Positions 51,571-63,261 of a stretch of 64,000 nucleotides of DNA are shown in pieces. The DNA is from Limnephilus marmoratus (lineage: Eukaryota > Arthropoda > Insecta > Trichoptera > Limnephilidae). Below the pieces are notes generated by a model, which did no database searches, was not told the DNA's origin, and was given only the letters and a program-made list of their open reading frames with translations. The position numbers and the translations under genes are program-made. The stretch is from the NCBI GenBank assembly GCA_917880885.1, contig OU862915.1, positions 35,162,676 to 35,226,675 on the forward strand. Direction: 5' to 3'. The first letter of the stretch is position 1. Each line of letters opens with the position of its first letter.

Positions 51571-52376
51571 AGGCCTCCGTGGTCGAACGGTAAGGCTCTT
51601 GACTAGCAATCCGAAGGTCGTGGTTTTAAATCCCGGCGTACGCGGATAAATTTTATTTTAATGATTAGTGTTATTTCACAATTAATTAATAAAAGATAAT
51701 ATTTCGTATATTTGTGGCACATTCCAGGGTGAAAGATGCTCTCAGTATCGTCCTGGTATAAGTCCAACATTCAGAAATGAAACGAAATGGCTTTAGCCGT
51801 ATTGGCAGACCAAATCTGACCAGATTTGACGGCCGGCGTAGTGCAGCGGTAAGGCGCTTGACTTGCATTCCGAAGGTCGCGGGTTCGAATCCCGGCGTGG
51901 CAAATAAATTTTATTTGATTTATTTGTGTATTTCACAATTTATTCATTTAAAATAATATATAGTTTATTTGCGGCACGTTCCAGAATGGAAGATACTCTC
52001 AGTATCGCCCTGGTGTAAGACCCCCATTCAGAATTGAAACGTTGCCTGAAGTGGCTTTCGCCGTGTTTGGTGACCAGATCTGAATAGCCAGGTACTTACC
52101 CACCTTCCTATTCCCTACCTCCTTCCCTCTCCACTACCTTCAGCCTCACAACATACCCCAATTGGGGATGCCGTAGTCTCACTGGCTCCAGACGGGAGCA
52201 GTTGGGACTCTTGTGCGGTATTCATGCAAAAAAAAAGATCTGATGTACTTCCCCACCTTCCTCTCCCCCAAATCATTCCCCTCCCCATTGCCTTTAGCCT
52301 CACAATATACCACAATTGGGGATGCCCCAATCACACTCCTTCACACGGGAGCAGTTTAGACTTTTGAAAAAATACC
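51571..52376 (+). mobile_element. tRNA-derived SINE, copy 2, split by copy 3
   Basis: The head GGCCTCCGTGGTCGAACGGT, AGCAATCCGAAGGTCGTGG and AAATCCCGGCG with body CTCTCAGTATCGTCCTGG reach about 51,828. The expected 3' end (TACTTCCCCACC, CTCACAATATACCACAATTG, CACACGGGAGCAG) resumes at about 52,238. Between them sits copy 3, so this copy is interrupted rather than truncated. Confidence 0.75.
51829..52237 (+). mobile_element. tRNA-derived SINE, copy 3, complete
   Basis: The tRNA-like head is well kept: GCCGGCGTAGTGCAGCGGT (A box), ACTTGCATTCCGAAGG, then GCGGGTTCGAATCCCGGCG (B box). The body GATACTCTCAGTATCGCCC, CCAGGTACTTACCCACC and CTCACTGGCTCC ends CTTGTGCGGTATTCATGC and an A-run (52,229-52,237). 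It is flanked by imperfect AGATTTG / AGATCTG. The best-preserved copy in the window. Confidence 0.82.
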
Positions 52377-52379
52377 GTG

Positions 52380-52501
52380 TATAATATTTTTTAAGACCAT
52401 AATATGCTTAGAGTTTATCACTAAATTATGCTACTTAATTTACATTAATAACGAAATGTGTACACTGTAATGGTCCGCCACTCTTGGCTTTTGACACCAA
52501 T
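52380..52501 (-). other. Internal stub after a putative LTR, with primer-binding site
   Basis: Two bases (AT) after the putative LTR end the minus strand reads TGGTGTCAAAAG (52,499-52,488). This resembles TGGTGTCAGAAG, the sequence complementary to insect leucine tRNAs as I recall them. Only ~120 bp of internal region remain before the SINE at 52,376. Confidence 0.5.
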
Positions 52502-55044
52502 TGTGATGAACCCTACCTAGCTGATTTACTTTTCTAAGCTTCTACCTCGTAGTTCAAATCTCGTAGCTCCTGTCTCGTAGCCACGCTCATAATTCTACCC
52601 TTATGTCCTACTGATCACACCACTAGGTATGATGGCCTGACTAAACCCTCCTTCCAGTTTGTTTCTACCTCAGGCTCGTGATTTCTAAACCCCTATACCT
52701 TATAATCTAGCTAAACCTACCCTATCTTCTTAAATCCCTGCGATTTCTCACAGTAATCAAGATTCAAGATTTTTCTTCACATTATTTCTATAATCTTCAT
52801 TGTGTAATTTTTTGTTTTAGATTTTACATCTGTTTGCATACTTAATATGCACACATATGTAGAGAAGATAATGTATTACGTGTGGTAACCCATAGATTCT
52901 TTTAGAGAAAGGGTGAGAATTTTCCGATTTATTAATTATTATTATTTTAGTATCTTTTAACCGAGTTTGATAAACTAACCCCGCCTTAAACTTTGTGTCT
53001 ATTTGATTTCCGTAGGAATTTAGTGTGTTTATTTAATTCTTCCTATCACCGCGGATACATCGATAACATAAAACAACAGTTAATGAATTAAACATTTCAA
53101 GAAAGCAAACCTTACCTTACCGGTGTAGGATGATCGTACTCGAGGGTCCAGTTTTCTCAATTGGAGTTCTTGTCTGCAGCTTCTCCTAACATAATGTTTT
53201 GTCTTCATAGTTAGTATTCACGAAATTGTTTGAATAGTAAGGGTGGATGGATATGGAGGGGATAATATGTTTGCTGAAAAGTCGGCTCCTCCGCTATCCA
53301 AGTGAAGACCGATGAACAACAATTGCAAACCGGTTTCTCCCAAGTACGTTTGCTAAGCTTATCCTTAAGTCCGAGTTTTACTCTCTTCGACGAGCGTCTC
53401 TTGTTACGAAAGGGGCTCTTCACGCCAGATGGGGGAATCCCAAGTCTTCATGCCGTTTTTCTGTCTCACTCCGACTTCCATCTCCTCCGGATTGAATTTA
53501 ACTCTACTGATTCTAGAAGGGGTATTTCAGGTCTTCCCTTATCATGCCTCTATCCGTTGAATGTGGCGTAAGCTTGTGGCGGGCAGATCCTTCCTCCCAC
53601 GTGACCGACCCAGCGTTACACTCCACCTCTGACTAGCTGACATAAAACTCACCTCGTGAGCCTTATGTTTGCTTTCAGGTTCGACAAGACTTGCGGTATG
53701 CAAATTACCTGTAGCTTTAATGCCGCGTCAGCGTACTGTCCGCATACGTCCTTCCTCTTCCCCGCATGCCCCAACTCGACAATACCGCCACAAGATCAAA
53801 GCCCTCCGTTCGAGAAAGGTTGACACTTACATTTCCAGATGGCTCATACCCACATACAGAAGCCTTGAAAGTTACGTTCGAGAACAAGTTAGGATTCAGG
53901 ACTGTATGAGTATTTGAACACCAGTGTTTTTTAAATGAGGTCACTAGCTCCTCGTGTGTTAGGTATTTAGGATTTTTGGGTATTTATGGGTTCTTGGATA
54001 CCTACTTGCTATAAGAAAGATTTAAAATGAGATAAATCAAGTTGTCATTGAATCAATGACCTCCTGAATAATTGTGATGAGCTCTCTTTGAGTTTGAAGC
54101 TAGTCGAGGTACTTTACTTTGCGAAATTTTGCATGCTAAAACAATGCTACCTATTGGCGATCGCTCTAGTACAAATAAGTTTGTTTAGAATTGAGTGAAT
54201 TTAGCGTCAATGTCGTCTTCACATTTTGACCGCAGATTTCATCGCAAGCTATAATTGATAAACTTGTCCCTGACGTTAAAACTTTGTTTTGTTAATTCGT
54301 TAATGAATTTAGGTGACTGGGTCAATGGATGGCCTTGAACTCAAATCTAAATTTTTGGTACACTATCGAAGGTCATATAACCATTCCCTAATCGTGCTAG
54401 TGAAAAGAAGCGATAGGTATTTATCTTACAAATACGCTAAGATACCAAAATTGATTTAGTGATGCGTTTCTATCTAATTATGTGTTAAGTATTTGTTTAG
54501 CAACATTTCATTCTGTATGGGAGGTGTGACATGCGAATGCTAATAAATTGGTTAGTTATTTATTTACCCTTACTTGGTATCATGTTCATCAATGTCAGAT
54601 TACCCACAGGAACCTGTAAAAGCTTAAATATTGTAAGGACTCACCAAGCTCTAATGTCTTAATTTCAGCTCCACTGGGTTACTATCATCGGCAAGAAACT
54701 TATTAGAGCATCCAGACTACCTGTGTAACTTATCGCACTTTTATTTCGACTTCCCACTTTTAACGATTTAATCCTACAAGATCCGGAATTCATCTCCTTC
54801 CTTTCTCCTTTGAATAGATCTCTGATGTAAAAAATCCTCATGTTTTCCTTTAATATCTGCCGTTATTATTGAAGAAGAACGATCCTATCTAATTAACCCC
54901 GACAACCCTTACCTCCCTCCCCTTCCCTTCCATATTTGATTCCAATCTAAAGAGGGGAATCGATTCTTAATAATCATTCGCTCGAATATTATTTTATTAT
55001 GTGGTATATAACTATACTTATTTAATCTTTAATGAATTAATTTG

Positions 55045-55250
55045 AATTTTCTTTAAATTTGTATTATTCCACTTTATATAAATATTTAAGCTTTATTTAT
55101 TTTTTTTCAATTTAAATAATAGTTTTTTATTTTTTTTTTATTTATAACAACTAAAGATTTTCTTTAAATTTGAATTATTCCACTTTGTAACGATATTTAA
55201 GGTTTATTTATTGTTTTTTTTTTTCGCTTTTAAGTTATAGTTCTTTTATA
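55045..55250. repeat. Two-copy tandem repeat, ~113-bp period
   Basis: TTTTCTTTAAATTTG.ATTATTCC and ATATTTAAG.TTTATTTATT occur at about 55,047 and again at about 55,160. It lies within the putative giant LTR. Confidence 0.6.
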
Positions 55251-56922
55251 ATAAACTAAATATTAGTCGTCACTCAAATTACAACAAAACTGAAAGAACC
55301 ACTTTCACTTTATTTTATAACACTTTCGTTTAGCAACAAATTAATACTTTGGATTATTTATTAGAACTTCGGGTTAAGTATTTTCCCGATTTCGGATCAA
55401 TTATAATTATTACTTTGTCGTCTAACGATAATTAATATCTCGTAATAAAATTTCCAACTTTCGACTTAAACGTTAATTTTTATTTAATAAAACTTATTAG
55501 ACTGTAACTTTCTTTATTTAACCTCGGACTAAATAACTTTATTTTAACCTTCATAGAACAGATTTGAATCAATTCAAACACACTCTATTAAACTCCTTCC
55601 GCATTGAATTTGTAATTAATTAATTAATTATTAGATTTTATTGAATCGGAGACTATTGCAAACACTGATTTTAAGATTTATTATAAGATCATACACTCCG
55701 TTAAATTGCACGATTAACCGTATCCGAACACTCCACTCTCTATTTTATCACTGAATTTTTTATAAGTATAAACTGAATCTAATTTTCAACTGTATTTTTT
55801 AAAGTATAAAAACTGATTCTAAACTCTAATTAATTACCAGGGTAATTCTCACGACATGCGCGACATTTTAAGCAACCTTGCCAGTTGTCGAGGGACTCCC
55901 GAATAATCCCAAACACGCTAATTTATACCCATCACAGCTCCAAAATGGCATAATCGTATTTTCCTTGACAAGAAAATATAATCTGTAATAGCTCGAATTT
56001 TTTTGAATTCCCCATCTCGTTATGCTTTGTTCCTACATAAGATCTTTCGAGTTTTCGCCTTCGTAATTCTGGGTTCGTCCCACAACTTTGTCTCGCTTCC
56101 CTAAGGTTTATAGTCCCGGACTTAGTAAGCTGCCATCCAGTTTGCCCATTTTCCACATGTCTTCTGTCTTCATAATATATTTTATAAACATGGTTTTAAT
56201 CTTGTTTTCTTTCTCAATTTGAAACATGCCCATAAGTGATCTGCTAAAACTGTATTTTAATTGGCATAAATATTTGGGAAAACGTAGATTCTTCAGTCTC
56301 CTAGTTTTAAACGCTAGTTGTCCTGTATGAATTTCCACGAAAGTTCTTTCTTTTCCCCTAGTCTACGTAAGCAATTATGTCTCAGAACCGTATTTTCATT
56401 ATTTATGTGGCATATTTAACTTTTCCCTTTTTTCCACCTAAATTTCCTTCAAGTAACGGTGTTTTAGCAACTATTCTTAAATGATTTTCCCTTCGTTGTT
56501 CATAAGGAATCATATCCTGGTTCCGTATCTACTCTACTTATAACGTTTTGAGTTTTTCCCATTTCCTTATCTGAGTTTTCCGGTTATGTCGGTTTTTTCG
56601 TTCTCTCCCCCTCCCTAACTCATGATCCCTTATTGAAATTTGACGTTTGCCTTTTATGTCGTGATTCCATCCCCCGCTAAAACCCTTTTATATATTATTT
56701 ATGGTGTTTTCCTGCCCACTAACCATTCCTATACTGGAATATCTGTCAAGTTAACTACTTCGATCAGATTCCGCCCAATTTTCTATCTTTCTCTTGCTCA
56801 AAATCCCATAAACTGTAAGCTCTGACGTGTGTATACATTATAATTTCTACATACCTGGCAATAAATTCCTTTTTATGTATAATGAATAAAAAATCACTTT
56901 GTTTAAACCACTATTTTTAAAA

Positions 56923-56969
56923 CAAATCAACATGTTTCGACAACAATGTTGTCGAAACATGTTGATTTG
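56923..56969. repeat. 47-bp near-perfect palindrome
   Basis: 23-bp arms (CAAATCAACATGTTTCGACA...) with a single-base centre at 56,946. This is too tight for a normal RNA hairpin loop, but the DNA could extrude as a cruciform. Confidence 0.8.
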
Positions 56970-58160
56970 TGTGTTTATAATTAATTTATGTTATTATGTG
57001 TTTATAATTAAGTTTTATGGAAATTCTCTAATCTAAATACCACGTAAGAGCAATGTTAATTTTTATGACCCTTTTTAATAGCTAATGGTGTTAATCTAAA
57101 CAATTTCTATGTTCGAATATTCCTTGTTTATATCAACAATATACATGTGGGGTCGACAACCGTTGTAATGTCTCATTTTCCCTCGCAGTCTCGTGTAAAT
57201 TTATGTTATGATCCCTATTTTAATTACGTAAAATGACTCATTTTTATGAATTAAATCTATCGCAATGTTTGCAGTATTTCCACCCCCCCCCCCCCCCCCC
57301 TAGGTATGCTATTCCAATTTCCTTCCAAGCACCTGTTACTGCACCAACCCTTTGTTTCGTCCCCTTGTTCAATCGTTAAACTCTAAATTTTTTTGAAATT
57401 TTCCTTCCCAATTCGCTTTCCTAATCTCTCCGTTCCGTCTAGAATTGATAACAATAATTTTCCATTGTGTTATGTATATTCATTTTCCTTTCGTACGTTT
57501 TTCCTCGAATTTGGCCTCTCGGCCATCATATGTAGTTATTCTATAATTGAGAATCCTCCGGCAAGCATGCCCCCTCATCCCCGCGTTTTCCACTCAATAT
57601 ACTGATAAAATTTTTTATCGTTATCCAAGTGTGTTTTTCCGCAACTAAAATTTCAAGCATTCGAAAACTAAGGTTCCCGACCTCTTGGATGTACCCGTTA
57701 TTAATAACATTTCTTGAGTTCATCGTACTAAGGTCCTTGAATTGTTGGGTGTTTAAATCTCAGTACCTTAACCCCCGATTTCTGTGGGAACATCAAGACC
57801 ATAAATTTCTTCACTAATCACTCGGGTCAAAGTCCAATCTTTTGTGTCCATAATGGGCACGACCCTCTTCTTGCTGATAGGCTGAGTTGGTTTTTAATTG
57901 CTTTTCCTGCTATTTAATTAGTTGTCTCAACTCTCGCGTTTAAAATCGGCCCTAAGCCTGGGGTTCCCGTTAAATATCGATCTCATCACCATCTGTGTGT
58001 AATCTAAGGCAACTATAACACATCAACCAACTTAACAATACCCCTATTTTCGAGCAAGTTTTGAATTTGACCATACAGATGTAGCACTGCGCTTTTCTCC
58101 TTAGAATAAAAAAAAAATCTCGTAGGCCTTCTCGTAAATTGGAGGTTACCATTCATCACA

Positions 58161-58453
58161 ACACTTTTTGTCGGTCATTTTTCTAAGTACGTAGGTTATC
58201 TACTGTTACGATACATAAATACGCCACTGCGCAAACTACAGTTTCACTCCCTCGCCGCTAGCTTACCGGCGCGCTACGGGCGGCGGAACCCAGCAAGCCA
58301 CCGTCGATAGCGGGCCGCCAACCGTCACTTTCTCTGCAGCCTCCGGTCTAATGCGCACGCCTAATGTGTGGACCGTTCCGCGCCCATTCCAGAAAGTTCC
58401 ACGCGGAAGCATGGAACATTTTTTTGCTAAGTGATACACTGCGACACCAAGAA
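58161..58453. other. GC- and CpG-rich stretch
   Basis: Bases 58,225-58,400 (CTCGCCGCTAGCTTACCGGC, GCTACGGGCGGCGG and more) stand out in an AT-rich window. It lies just upstream of an ATG with a good start context at 58,454. It may be a promoter of a repeat or host exon. No TATA or other element is certain. Confidence 0.35.
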
Positions 58454-58885
58454 TGGCCGAATTCTTTCCCGACACGGAAGATACAGGAGTCCAAACGCTC
58501 ACTGTAAGTACTTAAGCTGTTTTCCCCCTTATTTGCGTGTGTTTGCAGTAAATTCACCGCGGAGATAAATAGCCCTTCCAGAGAGATTATAGAGACAGAT
58601 TCCTCCTTTTTAGATATAACTGTTGTTGCTACCCTGAATTACTATGTATGCATTATTGTGATATTGTGTTTACGCAGGTATTTTACCCAATATAACTGAT
58701 GTTTACCCTGATTACTGGTTTCACTGCCTTCTCCCAGCCCGTAGAAATTTGAGCTTTATTTCAGGAAAGACCCACACACGCCTCACAGATCCTACCACCC
58801 TGGTGGTGAGGGCCTCTCCCGCTCTGCTGACTAAAACCTGAGCTAGTCTGTCGGCAGAATGTAGGGACCCCCATTTAGGTCCGCT
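58454..58885 (+). repeat. Unclassified dispersed repeat, copy 2
   Basis: An ATG in context CAAGAATGG opens MAEFFPDTEDTGVQTLT, immediately followed by GTAAGT. A TTTATTTCAG acceptor-like site then precedes the block shared with 38,800-38,910 (TACCACCCTGGTGGTGAGGG, CTCTGCTGAC, CAGAATGTAGGGACCCCC). The exon peptides differ between the copies, but the donor/acceptor/shared-block layout is the same. No long frame follows. Confidence 0.4.
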
Positions 58886-58889
58886 AACA

Positions 58890-59440
58890 TTACATTTTAG
58901 ATGATAATTTCCAAATAAAAGACCTGGAAATTTATTATTTTTTTTACACACAATGCGATATTACTCGTAAAATCGTGTATAATTTCTAGTGAATCTATTT
59001 ATTTATTGTTCTTAAACCATACAACGCTGGTACTTGTATTTGTATACTTTTGCTGGTATTTGTATACTTTCAAAATACGCTGCCAATCTGCTTGGATGAA
59101 CTTAAGTAATAGCAGCATTGAATTTCACCCGCCAGTACATCAACGAAAAACCCTTTAAGCGTGGTGGGAACCCCCTGTTCACGAAGAACAAGTTTATTCT
59201 CCAACTAATTTATATAACGGCACGCAAGAGGAACAATTAGCTTTTCTTACCTACCAAATTCAATGCGGGTTTCGAAAAGGTAAAATTTTATTTGAATTTG
59301 TTCACGTACATACGAGTATATGTATGAATTTTTAAAATGATTCTTATTGTTAATTTATTTGCATGAAACGTAAACATAATTGATTTTAAGGTAATATTCA
59401 TACGTGTAATATATGAAACATTTCAGATTTATAATTTTAT
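58890..59440. other. Non-coding, nothing recognised
   Basis: AT-rich with a direct GCTGGTA.TTGTATAC(TTT) duplication at 59,028-59,072. No gene. Confidence 0.4.
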
Positions 59441-59444
59441 ATTA

Positions 59445-60425
59445 TATTTTAAAGTGAAACTTTTTTAACCTCGTTAGCGATTTGAAATTCGTATGAAACG
59501 GAAATGCGTCACAAAAATGTATCATTATTTTGCGCCCGACTCTCAGCGCTCAGAGAGACATCCAGCGAAGTGAGGTTCGAAACCTACCAGATCAAAAAAA
59601 AATAAAAATAAATTGTAAAATCAATATCAAATCTTCAAATCACTTTTAAATTCAAAACTAATTCCTCAAATATCTTTGTTACAAGTCATATGTAAGATTT
59701 AATAATTATGCAGAGGCAGCTTCTTGCTTTAAAATTGATTCATTGAGTGTACGAAGGCATCATATGGATGCAATATTCCTGTATAAATTGGTTAACAATA
59801 ATCTTCAATGCCCAGAGTTGCTAAATAAAATTCAATTCAATGTACCTGCGCGTACAACACGCTCTTCTGTCCTGTTCAGGGTGGATCAATGCAAGACAAA
59901 CTGTAAGCAGAATTCTTGTCTGAACAGACTATGTAATAGTTATAATAGCGTATTGTCCAACATGGACATTTTCAATTCCGAACCTTCCAAATATAAGGGG
60001 TACATAAAAGAGTATTTCTCTGATGTTTCATGAATATGTTATGTGTCTATCTTTGTATCGTTTATACTTATAATTTTGTTATAATTTGATTTATATGTAC
60101 AACCTGGCCTCTTATGCTTACCAATGTATTGATATTTTATGTAATTTTTGTTTTATATAAGTACTTTATTTTGTTTTATAAAATTTTTGATGTCATACTC
60201 CTTTATTATAAATTTTATTATTTCAATTTTTTTTATTATGCTGTTTAATCAGGGAGGAAATCCATAAATGGTTTTGTTTTGGCTATACAAATATGTACAA
60301 ACTGGAAAAATGTAAACTGTCGATTTCCCGAAAATGAATAAACAAATAAACAAAATAAACAGGCAAAAGAAAAGAAAGCGACATCTACGATTTTCTAGTT
60401 TCACTTCTACTGCTTGTGAATGCAC
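59445..60425 (-). repeat. Second fragment set of the 19-kb repeat element, LINE-interrupted
   Basis: AAAGTGAAAC with TTAGCGATTTGAAATTCG (59,450-59,495) and TAGTTTCACTTCTACTGC with TTGTGAATGCACAC (60,395-60,428) are inverse versions of the interior and left-end landmarks at 18,990 and 31,431. A LINE 3' end lies between them, suggesting it inserted into this element. Confidence 0.45.
59700..60360 (+). pseudogene. CR1-like LINE 3' end
   Basis: A 96-codon frame (open from about 59,712) reads SCFKIDSLSVRRHHMDAIFL, YKLVNNNLQCPELLNKIQF and FRVDQCKTNCKQNSCLNRL, and ends at 60,033. It is the same domain as the end of the 20-kb CR1-like ORF2 (there CKTNSKQNSF), but from a different subfamily. The 3' UTR runs to a GAATAAACAAATAAAC tail at about 60,335-60,360. 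Confidence 0.75.
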
Positions 60426-60429
60426 ACTC

Positions 60430-61580
60430 TGATTTTTTTTATTTGAAGACAGTCGACGCAGTGAAGCAGGTAATGTCTAAGGAGCTTCATCGACAGTCAT
60501 CCAGAGAAAGGTCAAAGAACTCCCGGATGACTCAATGCTCCAAAATTTTACAGAGAATCGGCCTGGATGAAAGCGATACCCGAAACCGAAGAGATTTTAG
60601 CCTGAGAATTTGAAGAGCCAACCCTAACAGTCCAACAGCTTACCTATGATTTCGGACAGTGGAAGGAAGAAAAAGAATATTTTTTATTATGCAGTTTTAA
60701 TAATAATATATTTTTTAAGATGAAATTTTCAGCAAACTTTTAAATTTTTTTTTTTTAATTTGAAGCTTTATTAAGAGAACTTATATTATCTGGCAATTTA
60801 TTTCTAGGTATTTGCAGTTCTGTTTATTTAATTTTTTTCGAATATCGGTATCGGAAACACGTATTTTTGCCTGAGATTTGCTGTGTTTTACGAATTGTAC
60901 GTCTTTGTTTAATTTTTTTTTTGTATACAGTATTTTATAAGATCTTAAATTCTTCAACTATAGGTATAGAAAGATTTAAAAATGATTTCTATACCTAGCT
61001 TGTGTGTGGGTTTTTTAAACGCAACTCCATCCTATTAACCAATGTAAAACTGAATAGTTACAACAATTCTATAACGCAAACATATGACTAATTAATCGGA
61101 AACATCAATCGGTTATCAACAGGTTACATTGACGTAACTCACTAGTTGCAGGTCCGTAACCACGGGGCGGTTTAGCAATCACGATTAATCGGCAGTTCTG
61201 CCCGCTCCGCGCCCCGCCCGCTTGGTTTCCAGAAACAGTTCCTGTCGCTGCAATCGTCGCGGCAGTTGAGCGCCGCGCCGTTGCTTCGACTTAATGCGGA
61301 AATCGTATGTGAACCTGTCGAATAAATCGATTCTTAATTTCCTGTGTTCTCAGGTCTCGATCTGCAGGGATGAAAGAGGTTTTGAGGGTGAAGTGTTAGC
61401 TAAATAATCTAGTAGGCACTTATAAAATTTGATAGAATTAGATTTTGTCATTTTATTTTTATTGTACAAAGATATTATGTACGATTAGCGAGAAATGTCA
61501 TTAATAATATAATATCAATTTCCAAACATTATACGGATAAAGCACACTTAATAATCAGAGTTCGTGCATAATAATCGCTC
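60430..61580. other. Non-coding with a CpG-rich island
   Basis: Bases 61,150-61,320 are strongly GC- and CpG-rich (GCCCGCTCCGCGCCCCGCCC, CGTCGCGGCAGTTGAGCGCC). This is the clearest candidate for a host promoter or untranslated exon in the window, but no gene is attached within view. The 65-codon frame at 60,416-60,613 is not recognised. Confidence 0.35.
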
Positions 61581-61583
61581 CAT

Positions 61584-62117
61584 TTAACCTTAGAACCGAA
61601 CCCTGTAGTACAAAAAATTTAAAATTTGTGATAATTTTTTTGTTTCTAAACCGATCTTTTCGCGCTGTCTTGTATTTACACGGGATGAAGGGGAGCGTCG
61701 AAGCATAGTCCTGTTAATGTGTAGTTGTGGCACGGCGTGCATGGGGTACTCCACTACCCCTGGGTACAGTTTAGGTAATTATATTCACTACTATAATTTT
61801 AATAGAAAAAACTAATAAGTTTTCTGGTGCTCCAGCCTCTTCAGAATCAAAATCTGGAAGATGTTTATTTGGTCCCAGGTCAAAAGTCCGTGGAAAATGT
61901 AAAAAAAAACAGTAAAAAAGGATTCGCCAAAACTGTTTCTTTTATTTAGGCCTAATTGTATTATGTGAGACTGAAATAAGTGCAATAAAATTCTGTGTAA
62001 GTTGATTATTTATAAATGTTTATTATTATGTAAAAAAGATTTTTTATTTACCAGGGTGCTCCAGTACCCCTGGGTACTGTTACTTAAAGGCTATTATGGG
62101 TACGGTTCTAGGGTTAA
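61584..62117. mobile_element. piggyBac-type MITE with TTAA duplication
   Basis: TTAA at 61,584-61,587 and 62,114-62,117. The inverted termini inside are CCTTAGAACCGAACCC and CCCTAGAACCGTACCC. A GGGGTACTCCACTACCCC / GGGTGCTCCAGTACCCC block (about 61,744 and 62,054) occurs twice inside. No coding capacity, so it depends on a piggyBac transposase from elsewhere. Confidence 0.85.
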
Positions 62118-62149
62118 AATTGTTAAACTAACTATCCAACAAATAAGTC

Positions 62150-62222
62150 AGATCGCCAAACAACTCGTTCTTTGCACATATACCTTGCCTCATTCACATT
62201 CATACATCTTCTCATATGCAGA
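62150..62222 (-). pseudogene. RTE LINE scrap
   Basis: The minus strand reads MRRCMNVNEARYMCKERVV then WRSD, the same stretch as in the RTE 3' ends at 15.36 and 45.83 kb. About 70 bp only. Confidence 0.6.
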
Positions 62223-62224
62223 GT

Positions 62225-63260
62225 GTTCGGGGTAAAGTGCACTAACTTCGTAAGGTGATTATTCTACTAAGGTGATGATAACTACATACAAGTAAAAAGG
62301 ACAAATATTTTTTTTTCCAAATTACAACTTTTTATAGTAAAGGTTTGAATCTTATTACACATTACAATAAGATTAAAAAGAAAATGGTAGTTTTCGCCAA
62401 CCTATATTTTTTAGTAAAAACCGTTGAATTGTTTGTATGGAAAAATTAATATTATTCTATGAAAAAATATTTATAAAAAAGTAAATTTCAAAATAATAAT
62501 GAAGATATGAGTCGAGTTCAGACTAAGAAGAGACGAAAGAAGAACACGGTTAGTAATTCCTTAGAGCGATTTTATTATTACCGTGATAATCTACGTTTAC
62601 GGTACCGTGACGGCAAAAAAGGCAATTAACAATTCGACTCTTATGGATATAATGCTGCAGCTCTTTCTTATACAATAAATAATGGTGAGACAAAAGATGA
62701 AACACACACTATTCGTGAGACTGTTTCCTCCAAAGTACCACTTTTTTCCTTCATACCTTATTATTTCCAACAGAAATAAGTGTGCCGAAGAAAATTAAGT
62801 GTGTCTTCAGAGACAGTATTTTTTAACAAAACCAGATCTTCGACAGTTTTAAAATCCAGGAATCTATTCCCTTTAGTCCCCTTATGTGTGGTGGGTTTGA
62901 AGATGGGGGCGTTAATTTAACAAAACACAATTTCCTTCAGTTCCAAGCTTCGAATCGCAGAACAAAGCGACGCCCGCGTAAGGAGATTGAAAACTACAAT
63001 TTATGCCTATTGGTTGCTTTTGAGTATAGCAGTTTGTGAATACGAATATTATTTTCATGTATTTCTCTCACATCCACTCGAGCCATAGCTATCGAAATTT
63101 AGGTAGGTAGTTTTTATAAATTTATATGAATGTTTAGCGATTTAAAAATTTATTGATTTTTTAAAGACTTAAAAAAAAAAATTTATAAAAAAAAATTGGA
63201 TGAACATTGAAATCCAGATAGATTCTTTGGCTTGAAGCCGCTGTAATCAGTTCATGTTTT
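62225..63260. other. Non-coding, nothing recognised
   Basis: AT-rich sequence with no recognised gene or repeat. Confidence 0.35.
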
Positions 63261-63261
63261 T

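Larger units (their letters stand above)
52502..58160 (-). repeat. Candidate giant LTR (5.66 kb)
   Basis: On the minus strand the segment begins TGTGATGAATGG (58,160) and ends GGGTTCATCACA (52,502), giving TG...CA ends with a 9-bp inverted terminal motif. It is directly followed by a leucine-type primer-binding site. The interior is pyrimidine-skewed on the plus strand and has no frame above about 90 codons with recognisable content. It contains internal tandem repeats and a C18-type run at 57,283-57,300. LTRs this long would be exceptional in insects. Nested insertions or coincidence of the ends are alternatives. Confidence 0.4.

Noticed and set aside
51829..51902. Functional tRNA gene at the head of SINE copy 3
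   Set aside because: The acceptor and anticodon stems do not pair well, and the sequence continues into the SINE body seen at other loci.
57283..57300. Long C-run, and similar G/C runs at 25.7, 30.1 and 44.6 kb, as functional quadruplex sites
   Set aside because: Pure homopolymers next to repeat DNA are best explained as slippage. Their lengths are unreliable, and only the pair in the long inverted repeats has a clear common origin.
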